Assembly: GCA_045113275.1 (NCBI GenBank)
Contig: JBGUIU010000243.1
Coordinates: forward strand, 1-64,000
Direction: 5' to 3'
Length of the DNA: 64,000 nt
Source: UBA1181 sp045113275
GTDB lineage: Bacteria > Bacteroidota > Bacteroidia > Bacteroidales > Paludibacteraceae
Shown here: in pieces, positions 25,770 to 35,297 of the stretch
Layout: each line of letters opens with the position of its first letter
Numbering within the stretch: position 1 is the first letter of the stretch
The notes under the pieces: model-generated
What the model was told of the DNA's origin: nothing
Databases searched by the model: none
What the model saw: the letters and a program-made list of their open reading frames with translations, nothing else
Translations under genes and position numbers: made by a program

Positions 25770-28700
25770 ATGAGTTCTTTCAAACGAATTTACGTTTTTT
25801 TGATTTTATTAATAGGGTTTTCGTTCACAAATGTATTAGCCCAGGGCGTCTTGATATTTGAAATTTCAGATTCACAGAACAAACCAGTTGCAGGATTGAA
25901 TGTTGAGGTGACGGGGGACGAAGTTTCATATAAGTACACCACCGATAGTAATGGTCGTATAGTTGACATGAGTATGCCAGCAGGTCATTATACGTATAAT
26001 TTTACGTTTGGTGATTTGCATACGGATACGTTCTCCATTGAAGATGCAGGATATAACTGGATCAATCTGGATTATCGTATATTGAATGTCACATTTTTGA
26101 CTGAAGATGGCTTGCCTTTGGAAGGAAAGAAAGTGACAATCTATAAGGTGCAGTCTGACAATAGTGAGACGTATGTGTGTGAAAGACAATCTGATAAAGA
26201 TGGAAATACACAGTTTTTGTTGCCAGAAGGCGATTATCGCTTTGACACATTCAGAGGTACAGAGTACATCAGATTGGATGATGAGAATGTCAATACGAAG
26301 GTGGAGATGACCAGTGGTTTGGTGACTCATCAAACGCATTTCGGATTTAAAAAAGGAACGGACACAATACGGGTATATGCAAAAGATGTAAATGTACTAT
26401 CTGTGGTCGATGGTGTTGAAAAACCATTTGGTTCTGTTGTGGCTTCTTCTACTTCTGGAAAATATATGGGGTTCTATCAATATTCAGTGACCCAAGAGTA
26501 TGTTTCATGTTCGGAGGGTGACTATAAAGCCACTGTATCCACAAAGGATTATGGTAATCTGACTTGTAATTTTTCAATAGATGATAATGCTCCATTGATT
26601 AATCATGTTGTATTTTTTGAATTGCCTGATTTGCCAAAGGACACAACACCTCATGAACCCAAAGATCCAGGTAAAGGGGATGATGTGCTTCATGCAGACA
26701 AAGAAGATACCACAGAAGTCCTTCCATTTATATTGGAAGTGACAATTATTTCAGAATTAGATAGTGTTACACCACTGCCTTCGGTATTGGTTAACCTTAG
26801 TGCTACCTATAATCCTTCTGCACACTCACACCAGTTTACGAGTTCATATGGTAGAGCATTGTGGATGGTTACAGAGGGTGACTTCGACTTGGTTGCTCAC
26901 TATAAATCAATGCATTTGTATATAACTGGGGATACTGCAGTAACCATGTATGTGGATCCGAATAAAATGAAGAAAGTCTATTTCGATTTCTATTACGGAG
27001 ATGAAAAATTTGATCCCGTCTCGGTTCCGTACATTAATGTGTGGATGAGTGATGATGTGGATTGTAGTACATTCCTTGAAGGCGAATATTCAAAAGATAA
27101 AAAAGCTTACGAATACAATAACCCTATTTATCCTGGCGCGGGTCCTTATTCTTTTTCTTTTTACATTAGAGAAAAGGATTATGATCAACGTATTATGGGG
27201 AATTTTTATGTTGATGAGAAGGATACGGTGGTCCGCGTGCCGATTAATCTGCCACGATTCTATAGTGTGAAGGTTGTCATGTTTGATGCGAATGGTGATA
27301 CGATTAGATCAAGACAGTATTTGAGGATATCGTCTAGTTTATTGAATAAGAATGTTGTGACAGACAGCTTGGGTATTTATGAAACTAAAATGGAACAAGG
27401 CGATTATCGTTTTATTGCCTTGGGTGATACTCAACTTGTTCAATTAAGTAATGATACAGTGTTGTATTTCCAACTTCCTACAAAGGTAACGCAGCGTGTG
27501 AAATTCCAGTTCTTGCACGATGGTATCCCTGTTTATCCTCAGATCTTGAGTATGGATGTTTATAAGGATTCTGTTCTTTATTCTAAGATGCTCTCATCTT
27601 ATTACGAAAATTATGAGGGAAAAGGAGAGGCTTGGGTATTCCATGAATCAACCGTGTGTGAAGAAGGCGATTATTATGTGGAATATGTCCTGAAGGATTA
27701 TCAGTATAATGGAACATACCAATATAAATATACTATTGCAAATCCTGTTCAACCAGACACGATGATGTATATTGTAGTGCCTGTAAAACGTACAGTGACA
27801 ATCACTGTCAAAGATGCCAATCTGGATTTGGTAAAAGGTGTGTTTGCTACAATCTATAAGTATGATGAGAACGATTCGTTGTTGTCAACTACCTACTATG
27901 ATGATGCTCTTCACTCAGGTATAAAAACGAATTCCAATGGTAATGTGATTGATCACTTGGTTCCAGGACGTTATCAAATACAGATATTGGATATCGTGAG
28001 AGATTTTATTGTGAAGGATTATGACTTGAATTTTGAAATCATATCAGGTGTTAAATTATATGATGTGAAATATGTGGTTCAATATAAGAGCACGAAGAAG
28101 CCAGGTCAGAATCTTTTGCTGGATGTGGAAAAAGATAATGCCTTTTATAATTCATCCTATACGAATGAAAAAGGTGTAGTTGAACTGTTCTGTGAGAAAG
28201 GTAATTATTCTTATTTCTTACATTATGGAAAAGATCATCGTGCATCATATAAAATAACGGCAGATACTACCATTTATATCTTTATAGAAGATCCAGTTTT
28301 GATTGATTCAATGCGTATTCTAAACTGTGTATGTTTAAGTCATAAGGATACGGTGGAACTTGACTTGCGAATCATGCCATCAGATGCCACAATGCAAGAA
28401 GTTGAATGGAGTGTGGATAATCCATGGTTGGCTCATGTCACAACAGATGGAAAATTGATTACCCATGATGTGAAAACAGATGGCTTTGTAACGGTTACAG
28501 CAACAAGTATTGATGGAAGTACACAGGCTGCGTCTCGTAAATTTTTTGTAGGAGATGGAAAATGTGGAGCTGATTATACATTATCGTTTGCTAATATCGA
28601 AGCAACTGAGATACCTTTAATCTCGGATACGGTAATCGGTTTGTCAATTAAGGCGCTTGCAGAGGATGGTTTGGATCGTTATTATTTGTATCAGATGTCT

Positions 28701-30395
28701 TACGATTCATTGAAGTGGAAAACATTATATGGTCCAACGAATTTGGCTGAGGTTGAGGCTCAATTAAGTGATGTGAATAAAGATATTTATATCAGAGCAT
28801 TGGTGTCAAGTTCAATCCAGGAGGTGACTGAATTGGCAAAAAGCGGAACACTTCGTTGTCCTACGGAAGTAATTACCAATAAGCTAACTATTCGATATAA
28901 TAGTTTGAAACCAGTGAATTGGACAGACTCTATCTGTTCTACGCAAGATGCGCTTACTTTCGTGGTGGATAGAACTGCATTGGGTACGTTGACCCCAGGT
29001 TATGAGTTGGTTTGGTATATGCGTACCAATAAGAATGACGAACCTACTCGTCTGGATGAGTGGACAGGAAAGGACACTGCAATTATTGAATTGCATGAGA
29101 CCTCTTATATAATGGCTTCAATTCAAAATGAAGAATCATCCATTCTTTCTTATGAAGGAGAAGTCTTCGTGGAGACACTCCCTGTGTTTGATATCGTATC
29201 ATCAAAAGATACATTATGTGTAGAAGATGAGGTAACCTTGGCGGTCGTTGTTTCTCAAGGCGGAATCGATACCTACAATTGGGTTGGAGAGGATAAGAGT
29301 GATTCAGCGATTGTAGTTCCAGCTCAGAATAAACCGTATGTGGTGGAAATGACATCTCGCTACCATGTATGTCCTTCGCAGAGTGATACAATCAATTTGG
29401 TGATTGATTATCCTATTGATATAGATATCTATACAGATAAAGTAAAGATGTGTGAGACAGATAAGGAAGGTGCCCTCATCCGTATTGATAGTTTAGGAAC
29501 AACTATCGGTTCGATCGTATGGTCGGATAGCTCTCAAGCTGATACGTTACGTGTTGTTCCTTCTGAGACAACTACATATTCAGTGACGGCTCATTCGTGG
29601 TATGATAAATGTCCGACAGTAGAAAAGAGCATGAAGATAATCGTAAACGATATTCCTTCTGTTTCTTTGAGTGTTGATAACGAAGAGATTTGTCAGTATG
29701 GTTCTGATAGTGTAACCTTGACTGCTACGGTAGTTACGGGTGAAGTTGAACGCTATATATGGTGGGATGGTAAGGAGACAAAAGATCCATCTCGAACCTT
29801 ACTCTTTACAGAGACGGAGGATGTATATGTGTCTATCAGTGACGGAATCTGTGCTGATTCGGAAAAAGATTCTATAAAGGTACAAGTGGCAAGACCAGCA
29901 GAGTCAAAGATTGCTACCACGACAACGGTGTTTGAATATGGTGGTGAAATTGACTTGAACACATCGACGACAGATGCTGTTTGGGGACCATACACTTGGC
30001 ACTCGGTTGATGTAAATGGAGAGGATCAGATTCTATCTGTCACAGATGAACCTAGATACACAGATATGCCGAATGGCGATGTTATTTATTATGTTACAGT
30101 TGAAAATGGTCCATGTCCAGTGATTACGAGTGATATCATCGCTGTTGCATTGGTAGATAATATAACGATTCCGACAGTCTTTACTCCACATGTTGTTGAT
30201 GGACAAAATGATGACTTCATGCCAGGTTATCCTACTATCATTTATGATCGATATGGAAATATAATATCTAACTCAGATAATGGATGGGATGGACAGTACA
30301 GGGGCGCAGTGGCTGATCCAGGTGTTTATATGTATGTGATTAGATTAAAAGATAATCGTGAGGTGAAAGGTACAATAGAAATATTTAGAAAATAA
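25770..30395 (+). CDS. Giant modular surface protein with gliding-type (T9SS type B) C-terminal domain
   Basis: 1541 residues with signal peptide (FLILLIGFSFTNVLAQ). The first 830 residues look like a train of beta-sandwich modules, most ending in a G-D/H/N-Y/F step: AGHYTY (~71), EGDYRF (~153), EGDYKA (~248), EGDFDL (~369), QGDYRF (~543), EGDYYV (~631), PGRYQI (~731), KGNYSY (~809). These resemble Cna-B or carboxypeptidase-regulatory folds. A bacterial Ig-like segment follows (WSVDNPWLAHVTTDGKL, ~880), then SprB-like Ig repeats rich in Asp-Thr (TYSVTAHSWYDKCPT). The end, TVFTPHVVDGQNDDF to GVYMYVIRLKD, is a gliding-motility-associated C-terminal domain used as a T9SS type B sorting signal. 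First gene of a cassette with OmpA and PorP/SprF genes. Adhesin or surface-fibre role is inferred. Confidence 0.85.
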   Translation: MSSFKRIYVFLILLIGFSFTNVLAQGVLIFEISDSQNKPVAGLNVEVTGDEVSYKYTTDSNGRIVDMSMPAGHYTYNFTFGDLHTDTFSIEDAGYNWINLDYRILNVTFLTEDGLPLEGKKVTIYKVQSDNSETYVCERQSDKDGNTQFLLPEGDYRFDTFRGTEYIRLDDENVNTKVEMTSGLVTHQTHFGFKKGTDTIRVYAKDVNVLSVVDGVEKPFGSVVASSTSGKYMGFYQYSVTQEYVSCSEGDYKATVSTKDYGNLTCNFSIDDNAPLINHVVFFELPDLPKDTTPHEPKDPGKGDDVLHADKEDTTEVLPFILEVTIISELDSVTPLPSVLVNLSATYNPSAHSHQFTSSYGRALWMVTEGDFDLVAHYKSMHLYITGDTAVTMYVDPNKMKKVYFDFYYGDEKFDPVSVPYINVWMSDDVDCSTFLEGEYSKDKKAYEYNNPIYPGAGPYSFSFYIREKDYDQRIMGNFYVDEKDTVVRVPINLPRFYSVKVVMFDANGDTIRSRQYLRISSSLLNKNVVTDSLGIYETKMEQGDYRFIALGDTQLVQLSNDTVLYFQLPTKVTQRVKFQFLHDGIPVYPQILSMDVYKDSVLYSKMLSSYYENYEGKGEAWVFHESTVCEEGDYYVEYVLKDYQYNGTYQYKYTIANPVQPDTMMYIVVPVKRTVTITVKDANLDLVKGVFATIYKYDENDSLLSTTYYDDALHSGIKTNSNGNVIDHLVPGRYQIQILDIVRDFIVKDYDLNFEIISGVKLYDVKYVVQYKSTKKPGQNLLLDVEKDNAFYNSSYTNEKGVVELFCEKGNYSYFLHYGKDHRASYKITADTTIYIFIEDPVLIDSMRILNCVCLSHKDTVELDLRIMPSDATMQEVEWSVDNPWLAHVTTDGKLITHDVKTDGFVTVTATSIDGSTQAASRKFFVGDGKCGADYTLSFANIEATEIPLISDTVIGLSIKALAEDGLDRYYLYQMSYDSLKWKTLYGPTNLAEVEAQLSDVNKDIYIRALVSSSIQEVTELAKSGTLRCPTEVITNKLTIRYNSLKPVNWTDSICSTQDALTFVVDRTALGTLTPGYELVWYMRTNKNDEPTRLDEWTGKDTAIIELHETSYIMASIQNEESSILSYEGEVFVETLPVFDIVSSKDTLCVEDEVTLAVVVSQGGIDTYNWVGEDKSDSAIVVPAQNKPYVVEMTSRYHVCPSQSDTINLVIDYPIDIDIYTDKVKMCETDKEGALIRIDSLGTTIGSIVWSDSSQADTLRVVPSETTTYSVTAHSWYDKCPTVEKSMKIIVNDIPSVSLSVDNEEICQYGSDSVTLTATVVTGEVERYIWWDGKETKDPSRTLLFTETEDVYVSISDGICADSEKDSIKVQVARPAESKIATTTTVFEYGGEIDLNTSTTDAVWGPYTWHSVDVNGEDQILSVTDEPRYTDMPNGDVIYYVTVENGPCPVITSDIIAVALVDNITIPTVFTPHVVDGQNDDFMPGYPTIIYDRYGNIISNSDNGWDGQYRGAVADPGVYMYVIRLKDNREVKGTIEIFRK

Positions 30396-30413
30396 TAAGG
30401 AAAGATAAATAAA

Positions 30414-31865
30414 ATGAAAGGATATATTATTGTATTAGCTTTCTTGTTTTTAGGTTCGACTATGACGAATGTGTATTCATTGCCGTCTTCTAATTTCGTC
30501 GGCTCTAAAAACGTTGGGGAGGAAAACTTAGTCTCAAAATATAAAGACGGACTTGTTTTATATGAGCGCAATGATAGTTTTTTCGTTGCGAAGTTAGACA
30601 AGGATGGTAAGATTCAAAGCCTTGAGTACACCTCCGATTTTAATGATATTATGCCAGAGGGACAGGTGAGTTATGGTGAAAAGTCTGGAAAGTTGTATTA
30701 TGCAAAAGCAGGAAAAATATTTACAGCTAAGCAGAAAAAGAGTGGCAAGTGGAAAAATGAAGAGTATATTCAAATTGCAGGTACAGAATCGCAACGAGAC
30801 AATTATAAAGGTTCTGTATTAGCCTATGCAACATGGCGATATAAACCGAAAGACTCTATTGTCGTTTTGAATCCAGTCGTAAATGCGGATGAAACGGTGA
30901 TGTACTTTGCTTCTAATTTGAATGGCTCTGATAATCTGGATATCTGGAAGGTTGAGAAAGATCAAGACGGAGAGTGGAGTAAGCCTCAACGATTGAGTCC
31001 TCAGGTCAATTCTTCGAATGACGAGAATTACCCCTATGTAAGAGAAGATGGTACGTTGCAGTTCGCCTCTAATCGTACAATGAAGAAAGAGGATCGTGAG
31101 AGTGGAAAATACAATCTGTATGTTGCCGATCTAACAACAAAAGATGCTCCGAAGCCGCTTGATATTGTACAGAAGCAGGATCGTGAAAAAGAGATTCTGT
31201 TAGCTAAGAATGACATCACGACAGAGGAGAAAGTGACGGATAGTTTCGATAAGCTAAAGAACATAGGAAAAATTGACACAGCATCGACGATTTCTTCTCA
31301 AGTTGGTAAAGATAGCTTGAGCCGTGGTGGCGAGGGAGAGAAACAGATTGGTGGAAAAGAACTTATTGCAGTAAATGACTCCAAGGATTCGAAGGATGAT
31401 TCGATGAAGGAGATGACGCCAGAACAGAAGAAAGAACAGATCCGATATGAGCAAGTGAAAAAAGTGGATGCTCAGTTGGAGTCGAATCCTGATGCTGTCA
31501 TAAAGGTGTCTGATAATGTCATGGCAACACATCAAATGCGTATTTTCTATTTCGAGTTTGACAAGGATATACCGAATGGTACATATAAAGAGGATTTACT
31601 TATCTTGCTTGATTTTATCAATGCATATCCAGAAAGTCGTTTCTTGTTAGTCGGACATACGGATGAACGTGGATCGGACGAATACAATGATGCCTTGTCG
31701 TTGAAACGCGCAGAGTGGGTGTATTTCAATTTGTTGTTGAAAGATGTGAAAGTTAATCGCTTGGAAATAAGAGGCGATGGAGAAAAACACCCTATATATA
31801 AAAATGCTAAAACAGAAGAAGAACACCAAAAGAATCGTCGTGTGGAGGTGATAAGATTAAATTGA
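30414..31865 (+). CDS. PD40/OmpA-domain outer-membrane-associated protein
   Basis: 483 residues, signal peptide MKGYIIVLAFLFLGSTMTNVYS. The middle (about 140-240) has WD40-like PD40 repeats (DETVMYFASNLNGSDNLDIW and DGTLQFASNR). Residues about 280-350 are a charged linker, and the C-terminal 115 residues are an OmpA peptidoglycan-binding domain (FDKDIPNGTYKED, LLVGHTDERGSDEYNDALSLKRA, NRRVEV). It is shorter than T9SS protein PorE, with which it shares the PD40-OmpA order, and may tether its partners to peptidoglycan. It starts 18 bases after the surface protein and ends one base before the PorP/SprF gene, so the three are an operon. Confidence 0.9.
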   Translation: MKGYIIVLAFLFLGSTMTNVYSLPSSNFVGSKNVGEENLVSKYKDGLVLYERNDSFFVAKLDKDGKIQSLEYTSDFNDIMPEGQVSYGEKSGKLYYAKAGKIFTAKQKKSGKWKNEEYIQIAGTESQRDNYKGSVLAYATWRYKPKDSIVVLNPVVNADETVMYFASNLNGSDNLDIWKVEKDQDGEWSKPQRLSPQVNSSNDENYPYVREDGTLQFASNRTMKKEDRESGKYNLYVADLTTKDAPKPLDIVQKQDREKEILLAKNDITTEEKVTDSFDKLKNIGKIDTASTISSQVGKDSLSRGGEGEKQIGGKELIAVNDSKDSKDDSMKEMTPEQKKEQIRYEQVKKVDAQLESNPDAVIKVSDNVMATHQMRIFYFEFDKDIPNGTYKEDLLILLDFINAYPESRFLLVGHTDERGSDEYNDALSLKRAEWVYFNLLLKDVKVNRLEIRGDGEKHPIYKNAKTEEEHQKNRRVEVIRLN

Positions 31866-31866
31866 T

Positions 31867-32796
31867 ATGGATATGAAAGAATATAAGAGGAGAAAAATAG
31901 GAAACATGGGTAAGTTTGTAATATTATCATGCCTTTTTTTGTTGTGCGGAACTACGTTGAGGGCACAACAAGACTTGCTATTGTCACAGCAGTTCTTTTC
32001 TCGTATTAATGTAAATCCAGCAGGAACAGGTAATAATGAGAGAATGGATCTGTTCTTCCTAGGAAGATATCAGTGGGCGGGTGTGAAGAATAGTCCTAAA
32101 ACACTATTACTTAACTTCTCCGGATATAGCGAACGCTTGAGATCAAGTTTGGGTCTTACCTTTAATTATGATAATGTCGGCGTTGCTCATAGTACGACAA
32201 ATGCTCAATTAGTATATTCCTATCATTTAGATATCACTGAGAAATACATTTTGTCTTTGGGTCTTTCTGGTGGAATAAATCTCGGACACTTCGATCCGAT
32301 GGATAATATCATACGAGACGAAAAAGAATACAACAGTGATTCGTATGTGAAAGAAAAGGTAAATAAAGTTTCTCCTGATTTGAATTTTGGTGCGGAGTTT
32401 ACATCTATGCACTGGATGGTCGGAGCTTCTTGTACCCATTTGTTAAATGATTCTTCTACAACATTTAAATCTGGACGACACTTCTATTTTTATGGTAGGG
32501 GATTCATTCCTTTATCAGATAGATTTGATATCGCACCTGCATTGGTCTATATGCATAAATATAAAACCAATGTGATGGAAGTGAATGCTATGTTGTTCTA
32601 CGAAAGATTTATATGGGCGGGCGTGACATGGTGTCCAAACTTAGCTAATCCGACAGAAATGTCCATGTTGGCAATCACAGCTGGTTTTGAATTGAAGAAT
32701 CGCTTCCGCTTTGGATATACGTATGATTTGAATCTGGGTAAATATAATAATTTGCCATCGAATACGCATGAGATCATGTTCTCAGTGCAGTTCTAA
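31867..32796 (+). CDS. PorP/SprF-family type IX secretion outer-membrane protein
   Basis: 309 residues from the ATG at 31867, but a cleaner signal peptide begins at the ATG at 31906 (MGKFVILSCLFLLCG), so that start is possible. The sequence is typical of PorP/SprF beta-barrels: AQQDLLLSQQFFSRINVNPAGTG, then repeated barrel strands, ending in FRFGYTYDLNLGKY and a C-terminal aromatic residue (SVQF). Family members carry or anchor a dedicated type B T9SS cargo, generally the one encoded next to them; here that is the 1541-residue protein. A terminator follows at 32821. Confidence 0.92.
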   Translation: MDMKEYKRRKIGNMGKFVILSCLFLLCGTTLRAQQDLLLSQQFFSRINVNPAGTGNNERMDLFFLGRYQWAGVKNSPKTLLLNFSGYSERLRSSLGLTFNYDNVGVAHSTTNAQLVYSYHLDITEKYILSLGLSGGINLGHFDPMDNIIRDEKEYNSDSYVKEKVNKVSPDLNFGAEFTSMHWMVGASCTHLLNDSSTTFKSGRHFYFYGRGFIPLSDRFDIAPALVYMHKYKTNVMEVNAMLFYERFIWAGVTWCPNLANPTEMSMLAITAGFELKNRFRFGYTYDLNLGKYNNLPSNTHEIMFSVQF

Positions 32797-32807
32797 GGTA
32801 TTAATGA

Positions 32808-33392
32808 TTATGGTTTTTGTAAAGAATCTCTATTGTGTAGAGATTCTTTTTTGTATTCTTCCCTACGGTTGGCCCTCTCGACCCATGGTTCGATTGGATT
32901 AGGACTTGCCCATAACCCTATCTTTTTTTCGCGTGCCTCTTGCTCAAGTTGTGCTAAATCATCATCTTGATTGTATTGAAGATAGTGCCAAGCGTATCCT
33001 GCACGAATCATTTCATGACTGGCTTCCCGTCCGTCTGATAAGTATGTGAACGCCAATAGACGTCCGTAACGGTCTGTGCTTTCGAACTGTATGGTTACCG
33101 TTTGATTGTATAGAAGAGACTTAAGATAATCAGTTGCTTTTCGATGAAAGTCTTGTCCTTTCTCGGGTGCGTCAATCCCCAACATTCTAACCCTGTGGGT
33201 GATGTTGCCTTCTGTGAGTATATCATAGGTGTCACCGTCGCTTATATGAATAACTTTTCCTGAGATTGTTTGGGTGTGTCTTGTGTGTGTTTCCGCACAA
33301 CTGGTTTTTCCCCAAGAAGCCATTACGGTTAAGAAGAGTGTGATAACTATGTAAATGTTCTTCGCTATGTAGTCGTTTTTTGTTAGTCTCAT
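32808..33392 (-). CDS. Thermonuclease-family (SNase-like) secreted nuclease
   Basis: 194 residues from the ATG at 33392. The frame runs to 33437, but a -7 element at 33417-33424 lies inside the extension. A membrane or signal segment (NIYIVITLFLTVMASWG) precedes the SNase fold: GKVIHISDGDTYDIL, HRVRMLGIDAPEKGQ, STDRYGRLLAFTYL and ALW-like KIGLWASPNPIEPW. Conserved Asp, Arg and Glu residues of the nuclease site are present. It would cleave DNA or RNA outside the cytoplasm with Ca2+. The last residues (KKESLHNRDSLQKP) are encoded by bases that also form the plus-strand terminator hairpin. Confidence 0.88.
   Translation of the reverse strand: MRLTKNDYIAKNIYIVITLFLTVMASWGKTSCAETHTRHTQTISGKVIHISDGDTYDILTEGNITHRVRMLGIDAPEKGQDFHRKATDYLKSLLYNQTVTIQFESTDRYGRLLAFTYLSDGREASHEMIRAGYAWHYLQYNQDDDLAQLEQEAREKKIGLWASPNPIEPWVERANRREEYKKESLHNRDSLQKP
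32821..32855 (+). terminator. Terminator lying inside the 3' end of the nuclease gene
   Basis: AAAGAATCTCTA pairs with TAGAGATTCTTT across a 5-base loop and runs into T's on the plus strand, ending the PorP/SprF operon. It sits entirely within the last codons of the opposite-strand thermonuclease gene. Confidence 0.7.
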
Positions 33393-33416
33393 TCGATTGA
33401 AGTATTTTAGGTGAGA

Positions 33417-33424
33417 CAAAGGTA
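33417..33424 (-). promoter_or_regulatory. -7 element of thermonuclease gene
   Basis: TACCTTTG on the minus strand, 24 bases upstream of the ATG at 33392; it decides that start. Confidence 0.65.
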
Positions 33425-33496
33425 AACAATTAAGCATAATTATGGAAGATAGAAGGGAGGCGAAAAATATTATTTTGTGATGTGCTTTGAAAAGTG

Positions 33497-33504
33497 TAAA
33501 TTTG
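33497..33504 (+). promoter_or_regulatory. -7 element of the sigma-54 activator operon
   Basis: TAAATTTG, 29 bases upstream of the ATG at 33534. Confidence 0.6.
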
Positions 33505-33533
33505 TCGTTCTTTGATATCGGAGGTATTGACTT

Positions 33534-34784
33534 ATGATGAATAAAGACTTACAGAGCGTTAAACAACGGTTTGGAATTATAGGATCTGACCCTATGTTGA
33601 ACCATGCAATTCATGTGGCAGTACAGGTTGCAAATACGGATTTGTCTGTGTTGATTACTGGAGAGAGTGGTGTGGGAAAGGAACGGATTCCTCAAATCAT
33701 TCATGAATATAGTTCACGTAAACATTCTCAGTATATTGCGGTGAACTGTGGAGCAATACCGGAAGGAACTATTGACTCGGAACTTTTTGGACATGAAAAA
33801 GGCTCCTTTACCGGCGCTATTTCGGATAGAAAAGGTTATTTTGAGGTGGCAGACAAAGGGACCATCTTTTTGGATGAGGTTGGAGAACTACCTTTGACGA
33901 CGCAAGTGCGGTTGTTGCGTGTGTTGGAGACGGGCGAGTTTATTAAGGTTGGTTCCTCCAAAGTACAAAAATGTGATGTGAGGGTGGTGGCTGCAACAAA
34001 CATGAACATGCAGGAGGCCATCGCAGAAGGAAAATTCAGAGAAGATCTTTATTATAGATTGAATTCGGTGCCTATTGCAGTGCCACCGTTAAGAAACAGA
34101 GGAACAGATATTTATCTGTTGTTCCGTAAGTTCGCTGTTGATTTTGCGGAAAAATATAAGATGCCGTCAATCTCCTTGAATGATGAGGCGCGTCAATTAT
34201 TGCTTCATTACCAGTGGCCAGGAAATGTTCGTCAGCTGAAAAATATTACGGAACAGATTTCTGTATTGGAAGAGAAGCGAGAGATCACCAAGGAGGTGTT
34301 GCAGGGGTATCTTCCAAGTCAACGTGATAATTTGCCAGCTATTGCGGGACTCTCTTCTGGAGATAAATCGTTTAGCAATGAAAGAGAGATTCTGTATCAG
34401 GTGTTGTTTGACATGAAGAAGGATATGAATGATCTGAAGAAACTTGTGAATGATATCATTCAAAGTGGCAGCGTTGATATCTCACATCTGTCTGGCTCTG
34501 ATCTTCAAGTGATGCAGAATGTATATTCAAAAACGTATACTGATCATGACTCTCCTGTTGTGGAGACATCATTGAACACACCATCTTCTCCTTCAAAAAT
34601 TCGAGAGCAAAAGGATATTCAGGAGGTGGATGTGGAAGAAAGTTTGTCGTTGGAAGATGCAGAAAAAGAACTGATACGGAAAGCCTTAGAGAAAAACAAT
34701 AATAAAAGAAAGTATGCGGCACAGGATTTAAATATATCGGAGCGTACTTTGTATCGTAAAATAAAAGAGTATGGCTTGGAGTAA
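33534..34784 (+). CDS. Sigma-54-dependent transcriptional activator (no receiver domain)
   Basis: 416 residues. The AAA+ domain starts almost at once: Walker A GESGVGKE (43-50), GSFTGA loop (90-95) that contacts sigma-54, Walker B GTIFLDEVGE, and RLRVL and arginine-rich sensor segments after. The C-terminal Fis-type helix-turn-helix (ALEKNNNKRKYAAQDLNISERTLYRKI) binds DNA. There is no N-terminal response-regulator domain, so it may be controlled by abundance or by a partner. A serine-rich linker of about 90 residues separates the two domains. Its 3' end overlaps lptE by 14 bases, tying it to envelope biogenesis genes; this arrangement is common in Bacteroidales as far as I recall. Confidence 0.93.
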   Translation: MMNKDLQSVKQRFGIIGSDPMLNHAIHVAVQVANTDLSVLITGESGVGKERIPQIIHEYSSRKHSQYIAVNCGAIPEGTIDSELFGHEKGSFTGAISDRKGYFEVADKGTIFLDEVGELPLTTQVRLLRVLETGEFIKVGSSKVQKCDVRVVAATNMNMQEAIAEGKFREDLYYRLNSVPIAVPPLRNRGTDIYLLFRKFAVDFAEKYKMPSISLNDEARQLLLHYQWPGNVRQLKNITEQISVLEEKREITKEVLQGYLPSQRDNLPAIAGLSSGDKSFSNEREILYQVLFDMKKDMNDLKKLVNDIIQSGSVDISHLSGSDLQVMQNVYSKTYTDHDSPVVETSLNTPSSPSKIREQKDIQEVDVEESLSLEDAEKELIRKALEKNNNKRKYAAQDLNISERTLYRKIKEYGLE

Positions 34785-35295
34785 AATATATAAAGGATGG
34801 ATAACGTTGCCAATCTTGTTACTTGTTATTCTCTCTTCCTGTAGAATCAGTTACAAGTTTAATGGTTCGTCTATTGATTATACAAAGATCAAAACCATTA
34901 CGGTTCGTGATTTCCCTAATAGGGCCGCTTTGGTGTATGCAACCTTAGCTACGGACTTTACCGAAAATCTTAAGGATGAGTTCTCATCTAAAACTAGTTT
35001 GGTAATGGTGGAGAGTGACGGTGATTTGCAGATTTCAGGTGAGATTACGAATTATAATGTGATTTCTTCTGGCGTTAATTCAACAGGTCAAGCGGCAGAA
35101 TCACGTTTGCAGATGTCTGTTTCTGTAAAGTTCGTTAATAAAGTGGTGCCAGCAGAGAGTTTTGAAAGAACGTTCTCTGCTTATCAGGTCTTCTCCAATG
35201 AATATACAATCGATCAAGTACAGGCAGAACTGAATGAACAATTGATGGATGATATTATCAATCAAATCTTTAATGCTACTGTAGCTAATTGGTAG
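34771..35295 (+). CDS. lptE: LPS assembly lipoprotein LptE
   Basis: 174 residues. Lipoprotein signal with VILSSC, Cys24 as the lipid site. The following sequence (YKFNGSSIDYTKIKTITVRDFPNRAAL) and the alternating strand pattern match Bacteroidetes LptE, the outer-membrane plug that works with LptD to place LPS. It overlaps the upstream activator gene and is followed 2 bases later by the TPR-like gene. Identity rests on family memory since LptE sequences diverge quickly. Confidence 0.88.
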   Translation: MAWSKIYKGWITLPILLLVILSSCRISYKFNGSSIDYTKIKTITVRDFPNRAALVYATLATDFTENLKDEFSSKTSLVMVESDGDLQISGEITNYNVISSGVNSTGQAAESRLQMSVSVKFVNKVVPAESFERTFSAYQVFSNEYTIDQVQAELNEQLMDDIINQIFNATVANW

Positions 35296-35297
35296 TT

